Source: Candidatus Baldrarchaeota archaeon
GTDB lineage: Archaea > Asgardarchaeota > Baldrarchaeia > Baldrarchaeales > DXJG01
Direction: 5' to 3'
Assembly (NCBI GenBank): GCA_019056805.1
Contig: DXJG01000004.1
Coordinates: 1 to 64,000, forward strand
Length of the DNA: 64,000 nt
Below the pieces are notes generated by a model. That model made no database searches. It was not told where the DNA came from and saw only the letters and a list, made by a program, of their open reading frames with translations. Position 1 is the stretch's first letter. Each line of letters opens with the position of its first letter. The position numbers and the translations under genes are program-made. Shown one piece after another: positions 51,347-61,036 of the stretch.

Positions 51347-52576
51347 AGTTAGTGTTTCGTAAATTTTCTGTTTGATTTCTTCAAAGTGTTGTTTTGCCTC
51401 TTCTAAACTTTTCCCTTTAGAAACAACTATTGCTACATCTTCTTTTGGATGTAGATGGGGTTTTGGAATAAGTAAATGAGATATAACTCCGTCTATTTCA
51501 CTAATCATCTTAACTTTCTCATCACTAAGTGTGAAGCTTTCATTAAAACGGATTTTTCCTATAATTGCATAACCTTTTTTCCTAACATTAGTTGGTATTT
51601 CTAAGCCATGTGAAGCTTTTACGATTTCAGCTCCAATATTTATATTAAGAATTTCTCTAAGTCCAAGATAAGAGGTCGTAAGCCTTGGATTAACCTCCAC
51701 TACAACAGGTTTTTCACCTGTAAGCACTAAATCCACTCCCACATACCCTTTTAACCCTTTAATTGTCTTTACAGCTTTTACAGCTTCATCTATAGCCAAG
51801 GATTCCAATGGATGTTCAAATGGTGTATGGCCTCCCTCATAAATCGACCCTTCATCTGGAGAACCAAGTTTAATATGCTGCGCATTTAACGATAACGCTG
51901 CAACTTTCTCACCATTGCTAAGAAGACTAACGCTAGCATGATCCCCCTCCAAGTATTCTTGAATTAAAAAATAACTTTCCCGTGTATCATTTCTAATTCT
52001 TTCTACAGCAGCTTTTAACTCTTCTTTCCTACTGACTAGTGAGAGTCCTGCACAGCCAACCCCATCTACAGGTTTCAAAACAACTGGATATCCTATTTTT
52101 AAAACCTTTTCTTCCAGAGATTTCAGATCTTCATGTAATGATCCTAGAAGAGTTTTAGGAATGGAGATCTGGGCATCTTTCAAAATGTTATATGTTGTGT
52201 ATTTGTTTGAGCAGATTTTAACAGCATTTGATGTTGATCCTAAAATTTTTATCTTTTCCTTCTCAAAGAAACATGTGATACCATATAGAGCTTCTTTAAA
52301 AGCTGGAGCTATTACTATTACGCCATCAACATGAGTTAAGCATGTTTCAAGGAGTTTAAGAGGATTTTTGCCCTTGGGCACAGCGAAAATTTCATCAGCC
52401 ACTAATTGACAACACTTTAAAACTCTGGAATCAATCGTGGTTATAACATGATATCCCGCCATTTTTAGGTCTTCTATAAGAGCTCGAAGCATAGCATAAC
52501 CTTCAAGAAGTATTTCTTCAATAAGTTCTCCTTGGCAAAAACCTCCAAGAGCATATTCTATGACTAATACTCGCAA
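51341..52576 (-). CDS. mfnD: ATP-grasp tyramine-glutamate ligase, MfnD-like
   Basis: VIEYALGGFCQGELIEEILLEGYAMLRAL, YPVVLKPVDGVGCAGL, QEYLEGDHASVSLLSNG, VVEVNPRLTTSYLGLR. Confidence 0.9.
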   Translation of the reverse strand: MRVLVIEYALGGFCQGELIEEILLEGYAMLRALIEDLKMAGYHVITTIDSRVLKCCQLVADEIFAVPKGKNPLKLLETCLTHVDGVIVIAPAFKEALYGITCFFEKEKIKILGSTSNAVKICSNKYTTYNILKDAQISIPKTLLGSLHEDLKSLEEKVLKIGYPVVLKPVDGVGCAGLSLVSRKEELKAAVERIRNDTRESYFLIQEYLEGDHASVSLLSNGEKVAALSLNAQHIKLGSPDEGSIYEGGHTPFEHPLESLAIDEAVKAVKTIKGLKGYVGVDLVLTGEKPVVVEVNPRLTTSYLGLREILNINIGAEIVKASHGLEIPTNVRKKGYAIIGKIRFNESFTLSDEKVKMISEIDGVISHLLIPKPHLHPKEDVAIVVSKGKSLEEAKQHFEEIKQKIYETLTS

Positions 52577-52610
52577 CTCTATTCACTTCCAACATCATGC
52601 TTATCCTTAT

Positions 52611-52838
52611 CTAATTGTTTTCTTTTCTAAAGATTAGTACCAAAATGTGTATAATGGTAATGACGATAATATTGTTACCCGTGAGAAATTCTAAAAGAAA
52701 TAAATGAGTGTACTTTCTAGAATCTGTACATCCATATATTCCATTTGAAGCTAGACTATCAATAAATGGTTTCTTAAGAGCTTCAAGAGGTGTCTTATAC
52801 CCTAATTCAGGGATCCTATTTGTCAGCAGTTCCATCAA
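52611..52838 (-). pseudogene. Possible transposase C-terminal remnant
   Basis: LLTNRIPELGYKTPLEALKKPFID resembles the NNR-P-LGYKTPLE.. C-terminal motif of IS30/rve-type transposases; too short to be functional. Confidence 0.4.
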
Positions 52839-53100
52839 AGAGCATAATTAAAGTATTCATTTTAATCACCTATCAAATATTTCAACATAAAAGTATGTTA
52901 TACATGAATATTCATGTATATTTTTGCAATTACAAATTAATAATATCAAGTATAGGATCACAAACTTTTCTTTTATAAAATTGCCACGATAGGTTACTTT
53001 TTGAGACAAGTTTCTGGAAAAGCTTCCTCTATCAATGTTACTCAAAAATAAGTAGCTACTCTTAAATATTATAACAGTATAAGAGAGGAGGGGAATCAAC

Positions 53101-53784
53101 ATGTCAGCAGTAGACGACGTAGAAAAAGCAATTAGAGATTTTAAAAAAGGCAAACCGGTGTTAATTTATGATTGGCCTACCCGAGAGGGAGAAGTTGATA
53201 TGGTTTATTATGCTGGTCTCATAGACCATAGGAAGATTTACAAATTAAGAACTAAGGCTGGAGGGTTGCTATGCTTTGCCACTAACGAGAATATTGCAAA
53301 GTCATTAGGTATATCGTTGATGAGCGATTTACTGGAACGCCTAGGATATAAAGAGTTATCAGTTAAAAAAGCTTCGTATGGTGGCAAATCTCCTTTTTCA
53401 CTATGGGTTAACAGTGTGCATGTACGCACTGGTATATCTGATATTGACAGAGCTATGACTATTTCTCAACTTCACAAAGTTACATCTCTTGTAGTTAAGG
53501 GAGATACTGAACAAGCACGAAAAATGTTTTACAGCGATTTTTACGCGCCAGGTCATGTACCCATACTAATTGCTAAGGACATAGGCGTTAGAAAAGGTCA
53601 TACAGAACTTGCCATAGCTCTCGCGATTTTATCTGGTCTTGAGCCAAGTGTAGTTTTCGCTGAAATGCTGGATTATGGTCATTCATTGAGCTTGGAGAAA
53701 GCTAAGAAATTTGCTGAAAACCACGATTTAGCCTTAATAACAGGAAAAGAGTTGCTAGAAACAATCACAAAGGTGGATAGCTAA
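53101..53784 (+). CDS. ribB: 3,4-dihydroxy-2-butanone 4-phosphate synthase
   Basis: GKPVLIYDWPTREGEVDMVYYAGLI, VHVRTGISDIDRAMTI, GHVPILIAKDIGVRKGHTELAIALAILSGL; first gene of the riboflavin operon. Confidence 0.9.
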   Translation: MSAVDDVEKAIRDFKKGKPVLIYDWPTREGEVDMVYYAGLIDHRKIYKLRTKAGGLLCFATNENIAKSLGISLMSDLLERLGYKELSVKKASYGGKSPFSLWVNSVHVRTGISDIDRAMTISQLHKVTSLVVKGDTEQARKMFYSDFYAPGHVPILIAKDIGVRKGHTELAIALAILSGLEPSVVFAEMLDYGHSLSLEKAKKFAENHDLALITGKELLETITKVDS

Positions 53785-54267
53785 ATGTATATTGTGGGAG
53801 TTGTAGATACGACGTTTGCCAGGGTAGACATGGCCAAATTCGCTATAAATACCATAAAGCAGCACCTTCCACGCGTGAAAGTGATTAGATATACGGTACC
53901 AGGCATCAAGGACATACCTGTAGCTACTAGGAAGGTTCTTGGTAAGGCAGAGATAGCTATGACATTTGGATGGGTTGGTCCAACATTGGTGGACAAGTAC
54001 AGCTACTTAGCCGCAAGCATAGCTCTAATGATGATCCAAATAGAAACGGGCAAACATGTAGTGGATGTCACAGTTCACGAGGATGAGGCCGTTGACACAG
54101 GAGAGCTCTATAAAATAGCAATTAACAGGGCTAAAGAACACGCTCTAAATGTGGTAACACTATTGACCAAGGGCTATGAGGGATTAACACCATTTGCAGG
54201 CCAAGGACTTAGACAAGGCATTCCAGATGTAGGTCCATTATTGAATCGAGGTGAAAATATTGAATAA
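53785..54267 (+). CDS. ribC: Archaeal-type riboflavin synthase
   Basis: [61 protein letters not shown]. Confidence 0.94.
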   Translation: MYIVGVVDTTFARVDMAKFAINTIKQHLPRVKVIRYTVPGIKDIPVATRKVLGKAEIAMTFGWVGPTLVDKYSYLAASIALMMIQIETGKHVVDVTVHEDEAVDTGELYKIAINRAKEHALNVVTLLTKGYEGLTPFAGQGLRQGIPDVGPLLNRGENIE

Positions 54268-54727
54268 TGGTAAAAGAGTTAGACTGGCAATTGTAGTATC
54301 AGAATTTAACTACGATATTACGTATTTAATGCTACAAAGAGCTATTTCTCATGCTGAATTTTTAAACGCTGAAATTAAAGTTGTCTTTAAAGTGCCAGGA
54401 TCATATGACATGCCAATTGCTGTAACTGAGCTCTTAAGGAGGGAGGAGGTAGATGCTGTTGTTGCATTAGGTGCAGTTATCCAAGGTGAAACAGGACATG
54501 ACGAAGTAGTTGCGCATCAAACCGCACGTAAGCTAATGGATCTAAGTGTACAGTATAACAAACCGGTAGCACTGGGCATTATAGGTCCCGGAGCCACTAG
54601 AAGCCAAGCTCAAGAAAGAATAGATGAATATGCTAGAAGAGCAGTCGAAGCTGCTGTTAAGACAGCCATTAGACTGGAAAAGTTCCGCGACATGAGAGAA
54701 CTTAAGGATACGATATATGTGGAGTGA
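54251..54727 (+). CDS. ribH: 6,7-dimethyl-8-ribityllumazine synthase
   Basis: [53 protein letters not shown]. Confidence 0.95.
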   Translation: MKILNNGKRVRLAIVVSEFNYDITYLMLQRAISHAEFLNAEIKVVFKVPGSYDMPIAVTELLRREEVDAVVALGAVIQGETGHDEVVAHQTARKLMDLSVQYNKPVALGIIGPGATRSQAQERIDEYARRAVEAAVKTAIRLEKFRDMRELKDTIYVE

Positions 54728-54733
54728 GGTTTC

Positions 54734-55432
54734 ATGATTAAAATCGGTTTCGTTCAACTAATAGATTATGAAGATTGGATAAAGTCTTTTGGGCACGATA
54801 GAGAATGGGCTGTACAAGCTGCACAAGCTGATACAAATAGATCTTTCACTTTAGAAAGTGCTCAAATTGATGCTTTCAGCATTCCACTAACTTATGATTC
54901 ATACGTAATAATACTCAACTCTGTTAGTACAAGAAAATACGAAAAAATGATTCATAAGCTGTCGCAAAAAGTACCAGTTAAACTAAAGGCATACATAGGT
55001 TTTGGGAAAACGTACGTTACTGCGTTGAATAGCATTAGAGAGTTAAAGTCGTGTAATTCTATAGCAACTCAAGATGACATCGAATATACGGTAGCTGTAC
55101 ATGTAGATTTAAATAACTACTATGGCATAATCCGCGAAAAGAATTGGCACTATGTCTACGAGGTAATGAATAACCTCATAACAAACGTTAGAAACCTTTC
55201 TAACAAATATGGGGGTTTGACTTTTTACGCTGGCGGGGATAATGTGATTAGTTTCATGCCCTCTTCTACGGTTAAAAACTTCATAGACGAGATAGTAACA
55301 GACAGTGTGAAGATCGGAGTAGGCGTAGCTTCAACTCCCAGAGAAGCTCTAAAACTAGCTTCAACAGCCTTGGACATTATTAGAGATCACAAGTCTAAAA
55401 ACCAAATTTTAGTGCTGAGGTCAGAAAGTTGA
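54734..55432 (+). CDS. arfA: GTP cyclohydrolase III (ArfA-like)
   Basis: IGFVQLIDYEDWIKSFGHDREWAVQAAQADTNRSF, YGGLTFYAGGDNVISFMPS; within the rib operon. Confidence 0.88.
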   Translation: MIKIGFVQLIDYEDWIKSFGHDREWAVQAAQADTNRSFTLESAQIDAFSIPLTYDSYVIILNSVSTRKYEKMIHKLSQKVPVKLKAYIGFGKTYVTALNSIRELKSCNSIATQDDIEYTVAVHVDLNNYYGIIREKNWHYVYEVMNNLITNVRNLSNKYGGLTFYAGGDNVISFMPSSTVKNFIDEIVTDSVKIGVGVASTPREALKLASTALDIIRDHKSKNQILVLRSES

Positions 55433-56568
55433 TAGTAAACGTCGACTACGCACTAATAGGTCAAGACTTAGATATCATCGAGAAAGCTCATATAGAAATT
55501 ATTGACGGCATAATAGCTCATATTGGAAGAGGTCACGTAGTTCACGGAAATCATGTAAGTGTAAACCATGGTATTGCGATACCGTCGCTTGTTAATGCTC
55601 ATATACATATTTTTGATTATGCATTTTTAGAATACGGTATCGAATTAGATCTTTCAAAGCTTGTTAGAGAGCCTTACGGTTTAAAACATAAGTTACTGGC
55701 AATGTTAACAAGAGACGATATATTTTATGCGTGTAGAAGAGTTCTTGAAAAGTTGTTACGTTCGGGAGTGGCTACAACAATAATCTTTTCAGAATTAGCA
55801 GAGTGCGGCGAGGTGAAGAAGTTAGCACAAGAACTAGAAATTGATGCTGTAGTTCTTGGGAGGTCAAGAGCAAGTAGGGTGTTTACAAGCATTAAGGATA
55901 TTTTACGAGTTGCCGACGGTTTAGGTTTAGATTCGCCATTAAGATATAGTCGTGGTGAATTAAAATATATGAGAATGGAATGTAACAGATTTAGTAAGCT
56001 CGTATCAACGCATGTGGCAGAGACAAAAAGTGATTATGAATATGGAGATTTCAAAATAGCTTTAGATTACCTAGAACCAGAACTAATGGTTCATGGAGTT
56101 CACTTGAGTGAAGAAGATATTCAATTACTATCTGAAAAAGAAATATCGATCGTTATTTGTCCCAGATCTAACATGTGGTTTGATGTGGGAATACCGCCAG
56201 TAAGAAAATTATTGGAAAATAACGTTAATGTGTTGCTCGGTACTGACAATGCTGGAGTTATTGAGCCGAATATATGGCGTGAACTAGAAACTACATATAA
56301 TATTTTAAGAATGCAGGGAGGAATATATGTAGACCCTAAAGAGATACTTAAAATGGTTACAACAAATGTTACCAAAATTAAGAGACTTGGAAGCAAGGTT
56401 AGCAATGTAATTGATGAGGGATGCAAGGCGAACTTTACGATACTAGATTCTTATGAGTTGGGAGTGAGAAGATCACAGAACATATATGCAACAATAGTTA
56501 AAAGGGGTTCTCCGTCTGCGGTTCGCTGTCTTATAAGAGGTAATAAGAAAATTGAAATTCCAGCGTGA
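55429..56568 (+). CDS. Amidohydrolase superfamily (deaminase-like) embedded in the riboflavin operon
   Basis: IPSLVNAHIHIFDYAFLEYG, STHVAETKSD, VHGVHLSEED, VICPRSNMWFDVGIPPVRKLLENNVNVLLGTDNAGV; overlaps arfA by 4 nt and precedes arfC. Confidence 0.88.
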   Translation: MIVNVDYALIGQDLDIIEKAHIEIIDGIIAHIGRGHVVHGNHVSVNHGIAIPSLVNAHIHIFDYAFLEYGIELDLSKLVREPYGLKHKLLAMLTRDDIFYACRRVLEKLLRSGVATTIIFSELAECGEVKKLAQELEIDAVVLGRSRASRVFTSIKDILRVADGLGLDSPLRYSRGELKYMRMECNRFSKLVSTHVAETKSDYEYGDFKIALDYLEPELMVHGVHLSEEDIQLLSEKEISIVICPRSNMWFDVGIPPVRKLLENNVNVLLGTDNAGVIEPNIWRELETTYNILRMQGGIYVDPKEILKMVTTNVTKIKRLGSKVSNVIDEGCKANFTILDSYELGVRRSQNIYATIVKRGSPSAVRCLIRGNKKIEIPA

Positions 56569-56641
56569 AACAACATAAAGTTCACTCCAATTATATGCTA
56601 CTTTGCTTGTTAAGGTTATTAGGGCATCCTTGGTGAAAAGT

Positions 56642-57331
56642 ATGGGTAAATGCTTTGTTATTGTCTATTCCACAATGACAATAGATGGTAAAATAGCTAG
56701 TAAGATTCGTTATAGCCAGCTAAGTTGTCCATACGATTTAAAAAGACTTCACAAGCTTAGGGCCGAGAGTGACGGTATAATGGTTGGAGCAAATACGGTT
56801 ATTGTGGATGATCCATCGCTTAGAGTTAAATACGTTAATGGTAAGAATCTGGTTAGGAATCCGGTTAGAATCGTGGTCGATGGATTATTAAGAACTCCTC
56901 CGTCAGCGAGAGTTTACAGGCTAAAGACGGCTAAAACCATTGTTCTAACAACATCTCTGGCACCAAAAAGCAAAATTAAAGCGTTAAAATCTCTTGGTAT
57001 CGAAGTCATAATATTTCCAGAAGGGCCGATAATTAATATGAAAGATGCGATGAATGAGCTTTGTAGCAGAGGTTTAGAAAAGATAATGGTTGAAGGTGGG
57101 GGAGAGTTATTATGGCATCTTTTTAAGGAAAATGTAGTTAATGAACTTCATGTAACAATAGCACCGTACATATTTGGGGGAAGAGAGGCTGTAAGCCTAG
57201 TTATGGGAGAGGGTTTTAAAACAATAGATGACGCTAGAAAACTAGAGCCGTTAAGCGTAAATGTCTGTGAGTGTGGAAAAGAAATACACATCAAATATAA
57301 GATTGTAGACGGACTAACAAAAAGTGGTTGA
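56642..57331 (+). CDS. arfC: 2,5-diamino-6-ribosylamino-4(3H)-pyrimidinone 5'-phosphate reductase
   Basis: STMTIDGKIASK, HKLRAESDGIMVGANTVIVDDPSLRV, RNPVRIVVDGLLRTP, IMVEGGGELLWHLF. Confidence 0.92.
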   Translation: MGKCFVIVYSTMTIDGKIASKIRYSQLSCPYDLKRLHKLRAESDGIMVGANTVIVDDPSLRVKYVNGKNLVRNPVRIVVDGLLRTPPSARVYRLKTAKTIVLTTSLAPKSKIKALKSLGIEVIIFPEGPIINMKDAMNELCSRGLEKIMVEGGGELLWHLFKENVVNELHVTIAPYIFGGREAVSLVMGEGFKTIDDARKLEPLSVNVCECGKEIHIKYKIVDGLTKSG

Positions 57332-57467
57332 TCCTTCCATCTTATTAAATGTTTGTTGTTAAAATATTTGGTCATTCTCTGATTTTATGTGTTTTTAACA
57401 AGAGGGCTGAGACAAATATAACTTTATTGAAGGAAGGTCATGAATATTGAAAGTCGTTTTCAATAAT

Positions 57468-58028
57468 CTAAAGGGTTTCAGGAGAGAGATCTAAGGTCTT
57501 TTTTACTTTAATCCAATCAACATCTGTTTCGACACAACCATCTCTGAGTAAAACTACTCCTTGAGCAGGTATTCCTACTTTTTCACAAGCAATACATCCA
57601 AGAACTAGTTCTTTCTGACAAGCAACCCCTAATATTGCCTTGGGTTTGAAAGTTCTAATTATCTTCTCGATAATTGATCCTCCAGGAATGATGAATACCT
57701 TGTATCCCATTTTTTCGGCATATTTCTTTATTTCTGGGATCTTACATTTGTTGCATTCCTTACATTCATATCCAAATTCTGTTAACTCTGCTTCGCATGT
57801 TCTGCTTCTTAAACACTGGGGTAAAAGTAAAATTCTATTGGAAAAATCAGTTTCAGCGAATTTATTTTTATGAAGTTTATTTTTCATTTCAATATATAAT
57901 TTCATTAATTCTTTTTCATCTATACCTAGTTTAATTGCAAGTTGTTCGATTTTTTCAAGTATTATAGGGGAAGGTTCAGATAAAGCAACCTTTTTTAAAA
58001 TCTTCATTAAGATCTTATTGTCCGTCAT
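57468..58028 (-). CDS. DUF116-family protein
   Basis: LLLPQCLRSRTCEAELTEFGYECKECNKCKIPEIKKYAEKMGYKVFIIPGGSIIEKIIRTFKPKAILGVACQKEL...GIPAQGVVLLRDGCVETDVD. Confidence 0.88.
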   Translation of the reverse strand: MTDNKILMKILKKVALSEPSPIILEKIEQLAIKLGIDEKELMKLYIEMKNKLHKNKFAETDFSNRILLLPQCLRSRTCEAELTEFGYECKECNKCKIPEIKKYAEKMGYKVFIIPGGSIIEKIIRTFKPKAILGVACQKELVLGCIACEKVGIPAQGVVLLRDGCVETDVDWIKVKKTLDLSPETL

Positions 58029-58372
58029 TCTTCAAACCAGATCTCCAATTTTATTTTTTCTTATGTCGAATATTTGTATCCCATCCCACAAGTATTAACT
58101 ATAATTTATGTTTTTCGTTACCATTCTATACATTCTTCGGAGCATACAACACGCATACATTTCCCAAATAGAATTATACGCTTGAAATTAAGGACGTTGA
58201 CGCTTAAAAAATAAAATCATTTTGTTCTATAAAATTTCAACACTTTGTATCAAGTTTAAGATATTCCACCCTTAGTGACTATTCTATTTACTTTTTTTAG
58301 GGTTTACAGTGAATAGGTTCTTATTCAAATTCCCGTAAATATGTATGTGAAAACACGGGGGTGTGTAATGAT

Positions 58373-59239
58373 ATGTCTTTACCCAATCTAGTGCTAAGGG
58401 AAAAACTTAGAAAAATGCTGGAAGAGGATTTAGGATTTGGAGATATTACCACAGAAATTGTTGTTCCCGAAAATCTTATGGCTAAAGCGCAAATAATTGT
58501 AAAAGAATCAGGTTTCATAGCTGGTATAGAAGAAGCTTCTATACTTCTCAAAGAACTTGACATTAATGTTAAAAGCAAGGTTAAAGATGGAAGCAAGGTG
58601 AATGCTGGAACAGTCATTATGGAGATAGAAGGTCCAGCAAGGTCAATTTTAATGTGTGAGAGAACAATTCTAAATTTACTTATGAGGATGAGTGGAATAG
58701 CAACTCTAACAAACCTAATGGTTGAAAGAGCAAGAGAGGTAAATCCAAAAATTACAGTGGCTGGCACAAGAAAAACTGTTCCTGGGCTCAGATATTTTGA
58801 CAAAAAGGCAATAAAGATTGGTGGGGGAGATACTCATAGGTTAAGATTAGATGACTGTGCTTTGATCAAGGATAATCATATCGTAGTTGCTGGAGGAGTT
58901 AAAGAGGCTATAAAAAGAGTTAAAGAGGCAGTAAGCTTTACTAAGAAGATAGAAGTAGAAGTGCAAAGCATCGAAGGCGCTTTAATAGCAGCTAAAGAAG
59001 GTGTAGATATAATAATGTTAGACAATATGAAACTCGAAGAAATTAAAGAAGTGATTAAGAAATTGGAGGAGGAAGGGTTACGAGATAAGGTTTTAATCGA
59101 AGTTTCAGGTGGAATAACCCCCGAAAATATAAAAGAATATGCAGAAACGGGAGTTGACATAATATCATTAGGCTACTTAACACACTCCGTAAAAGCACTT
59201 GATATGAGCCTCAAGATAACAGAAATAATTAAAGAATAA
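58373..59239 (+). CDS. nadC: Nicotinate-nucleotide pyrophosphorylase (carboxylating)
   Basis: LEEDLGFGDITTE, LNLLMRMSGIATLTN, AGTRKTVPGLRYFDKKAIKIGGGDTHRLRLDDCALIKDNH, IMLDNM. Confidence 0.96.
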   Translation: MSLPNLVLREKLRKMLEEDLGFGDITTEIVVPENLMAKAQIIVKESGFIAGIEEASILLKELDINVKSKVKDGSKVNAGTVIMEIEGPARSILMCERTILNLLMRMSGIATLTNLMVERAREVNPKITVAGTRKTVPGLRYFDKKAIKIGGGDTHRLRLDDCALIKDNHIVVAGGVKEAIKRVKEAVSFTKKIEVEVQSIEGALIAAKEGVDIIMLDNMKLEEIKEVIKKLEEEGLRDKVLIEVSGGITPENIKEYAETGVDIISLGYLTHSVKALDMSLKITEIIKE

Positions 59240-59317
59240 AAAATTAAAATAAACTTTACCTGTATGCCCTTCGTATAAAAAAGAAATTAATATTTATTAT
59301 GTAACAGACCTACTTAA

Positions 59318-59365
59318 TCATCCACTAGGTTTCTTTTCCTTCTTTTCTTTCTTCCTCTTTGACAT
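59318..59365 (-). CDS. 15-aa Lys/Arg-rich microprotein MSKRKKEKKEKKPSG
   Basis: ATG preceded by strong SD GGAGGTG (6-nt spacer, 59372-59378). Upstream AT-rich TATA-like box AATATACATA around 59405. Not in the supplied ORF track. Confidence 0.5.
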   Translation of the reverse strand: MSKRKKEKKEKKPSG

Positions 59366-59741
59366 GTTTTTCACCTCCTACGTGGGAGCTCGGTTTCCAA
59401 TATGTATATTCCTTTCTCCGTTAAAAAAATCGTAATTAAGAGTCGCAAAAAATCTTAGAAGCGATTTTAACGACTTTTTGGTAAATGTAGAATTCTATAT
59501 TTAATGGTTTGTAATTTCCGGTGAAAATCGTTTTGATATTTTACCATGAAACTTTGCAAAAATTATTCATAGTTGTCACAAAAATGTATCAAAAAATACG
59601 TATATATGTTCTTATGGTTTTAAGCTATTTAACATCTTAATTCTCTTCATGCATCTAGGAGAATGCTATTATGGAAAGAAAACATTAAAAAATATTACTT
59701 TCAGCATCATTAGTTTTGTAGTTAATGGAACGGTGGAGTTA

Positions 59742-60476
59742 ATGTATATCGTCATTTCTCTTTCTAAAGGCGAAATAAGTAGAGATTTGTCTGAAAAGCT
59801 AAAAGTTAGTGGTTTTAATAAAATTAAGGAAGGTGTTTGGATAGGGTTGAGTGAAAAATTTAATTTTGAAAATATTACGAAAAATGGTTTTTCAGAGGTC
59901 CTTGTTTTAAAAAAGAGTCGGAAAATATATACACCTCATATAGGGTCAGAAGAAATAAACGTTGGTTCACTTACATTTTTATCCTACAAAATACCATTAA
60001 ATCCCCCTAAAATTAGAAAAAATATCGAAAGAGTACTATGGAGAATCCCCTGTATCAGAATACGTAAAACTACTTATATTTTTCCTTTTTTTAAAGATTC
60101 TGCCAAAATAGGAAATATGGTCTCAGTTAGTGAAATGAAACGGTTGATAGAGTCGGTTGGGGGCTATTGCTTTAAAATTTCTAAGCTTGTACCTATCAAG
60201 GACTGGATGCATCAAGAAATTTTCCATTTATTTAAAACAAATATTGAGGAGAAAGTTAACAAGTTAAATTTACTTTTAGATAATCTGACAAAAAAACTAA
60301 AAAGAGGGGAGATTGATAGGAAAGTAGCTCTTAAAAACCTCTATGAAATAAAGTTTCGTTTTCAGGGACTATTTTCATGCGCAATATTTCTGAAAAAATG
60401 GTTAAAAATAGATGAAACAACCAACCTACAAAAAATTAAGAATAAGATAAGTAAAGTAAAGCAGATATTACAATGA
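59742..60476 (+). CDS. Uncharacterized protein, possible two-part ferredoxin-fold (Cas2/PaaX/ChrB-N-like) architecture
   Basis: SD GGTGGAG before ATG 59742 (ORF track start 59649). MYIVISLSKGEISRDLSEKLKVSGFNKIKEGVWIGLSEK and SLTFLSYKIPLNPPKIRKNIERVLWRIPCIRIRKTTYIFPFF. Confidence 0.6.
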   Translation: MYIVISLSKGEISRDLSEKLKVSGFNKIKEGVWIGLSEKFNFENITKNGFSEVLVLKKSRKIYTPHIGSEEINVGSLTFLSYKIPLNPPKIRKNIERVLWRIPCIRIRKTTYIFPFFKDSAKIGNMVSVSEMKRLIESVGGYCFKISKLVPIKDWMHQEIFHLFKTNIEEKVNKLNLLLDNLTKKLKRGEIDRKVALKNLYEIKFRFQGLFSCAIFLKKWLKIDETTNLQKIKNKISKVKQILQ

Positions 60477-60751
60477 ATTTTAATTTAGAGACAGTTTATT
60501 CAATATGGAATAAATGGTCGTGGAAGTTTAATATCTCAACTATCAAATGCAGCATGTTCTTACACCCTAGTTAGATAAATTTAGTGACAGATACAAATTC
60601 TCCTTTTAAAAGTCTAAAAGAAATTATTTCAATAGTTTTCCTTCTAATTCAAAAACTACTGGAGCAATTTTACGCTTTTTTACAAGTTTTAATAAAGGTG
60701 TCAATGATAACAAATTTACCATATTTCCGAATTGTCATTCGAGTTAAATAA

Positions 60752-60762
60752 AGTATAAATAT
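60752..60762 (+). promoter_or_regulatory. TATA box for the microprotein at 60794
   Basis: AGTATAAATATATG lies ~30 nt upstream of the SD/start (GGTGATGAAAATG), predicting a very short leader. Confidence 0.5.
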
Positions 60763-60793
60763 ATGTGTCATGCTTTTTCTTGTGGTGATGAAA

Positions 60794-60853
60794 ATGGCAA
60801 AGAGAAAGGGGAGGAGGAAAAGAAGGAAGAAGAAAAAGGAACCCGGTGAATAA
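60794..60853 (+). CDS. 19-aa Lys/Arg-rich microprotein MAKRKGRRKRRKKKKEPGE
   Basis: SD-like GGTGAT at 60784-60789, ATG at 60794 (alternative ATG at 60788), TAA at 60851. Similar in composition and termini to the 15-aa ORF at 59318. Not in the supplied ORF track. Confidence 0.55.
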   Translation: MAKRKGRRKRRKKKKEPGE

Positions 60854-61036
60854 AAGTCCTAAAAAATGAAAACACAACTTTTGTCGTATTTTTAGTTTAG
60901 GTTTTATGAAAAACTATATAAAACGACATTTTAAATTTCTCTGCTATACTGGTAGAAATTTGAGTATCAAAAGATATTATTGATCTTTATATGCTGTATA
61001 TTGTTTTAACAATTCCTATTGGCTAGGTGAAATATT

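Noticed and set aside
60794-60853. Calling the 19-aa ORF eL41
   Set aside because: eL41 normally has a W-R-K-K-R core; no Trp here and the C-terminus differs. Kept as an alternative hypothesis only.
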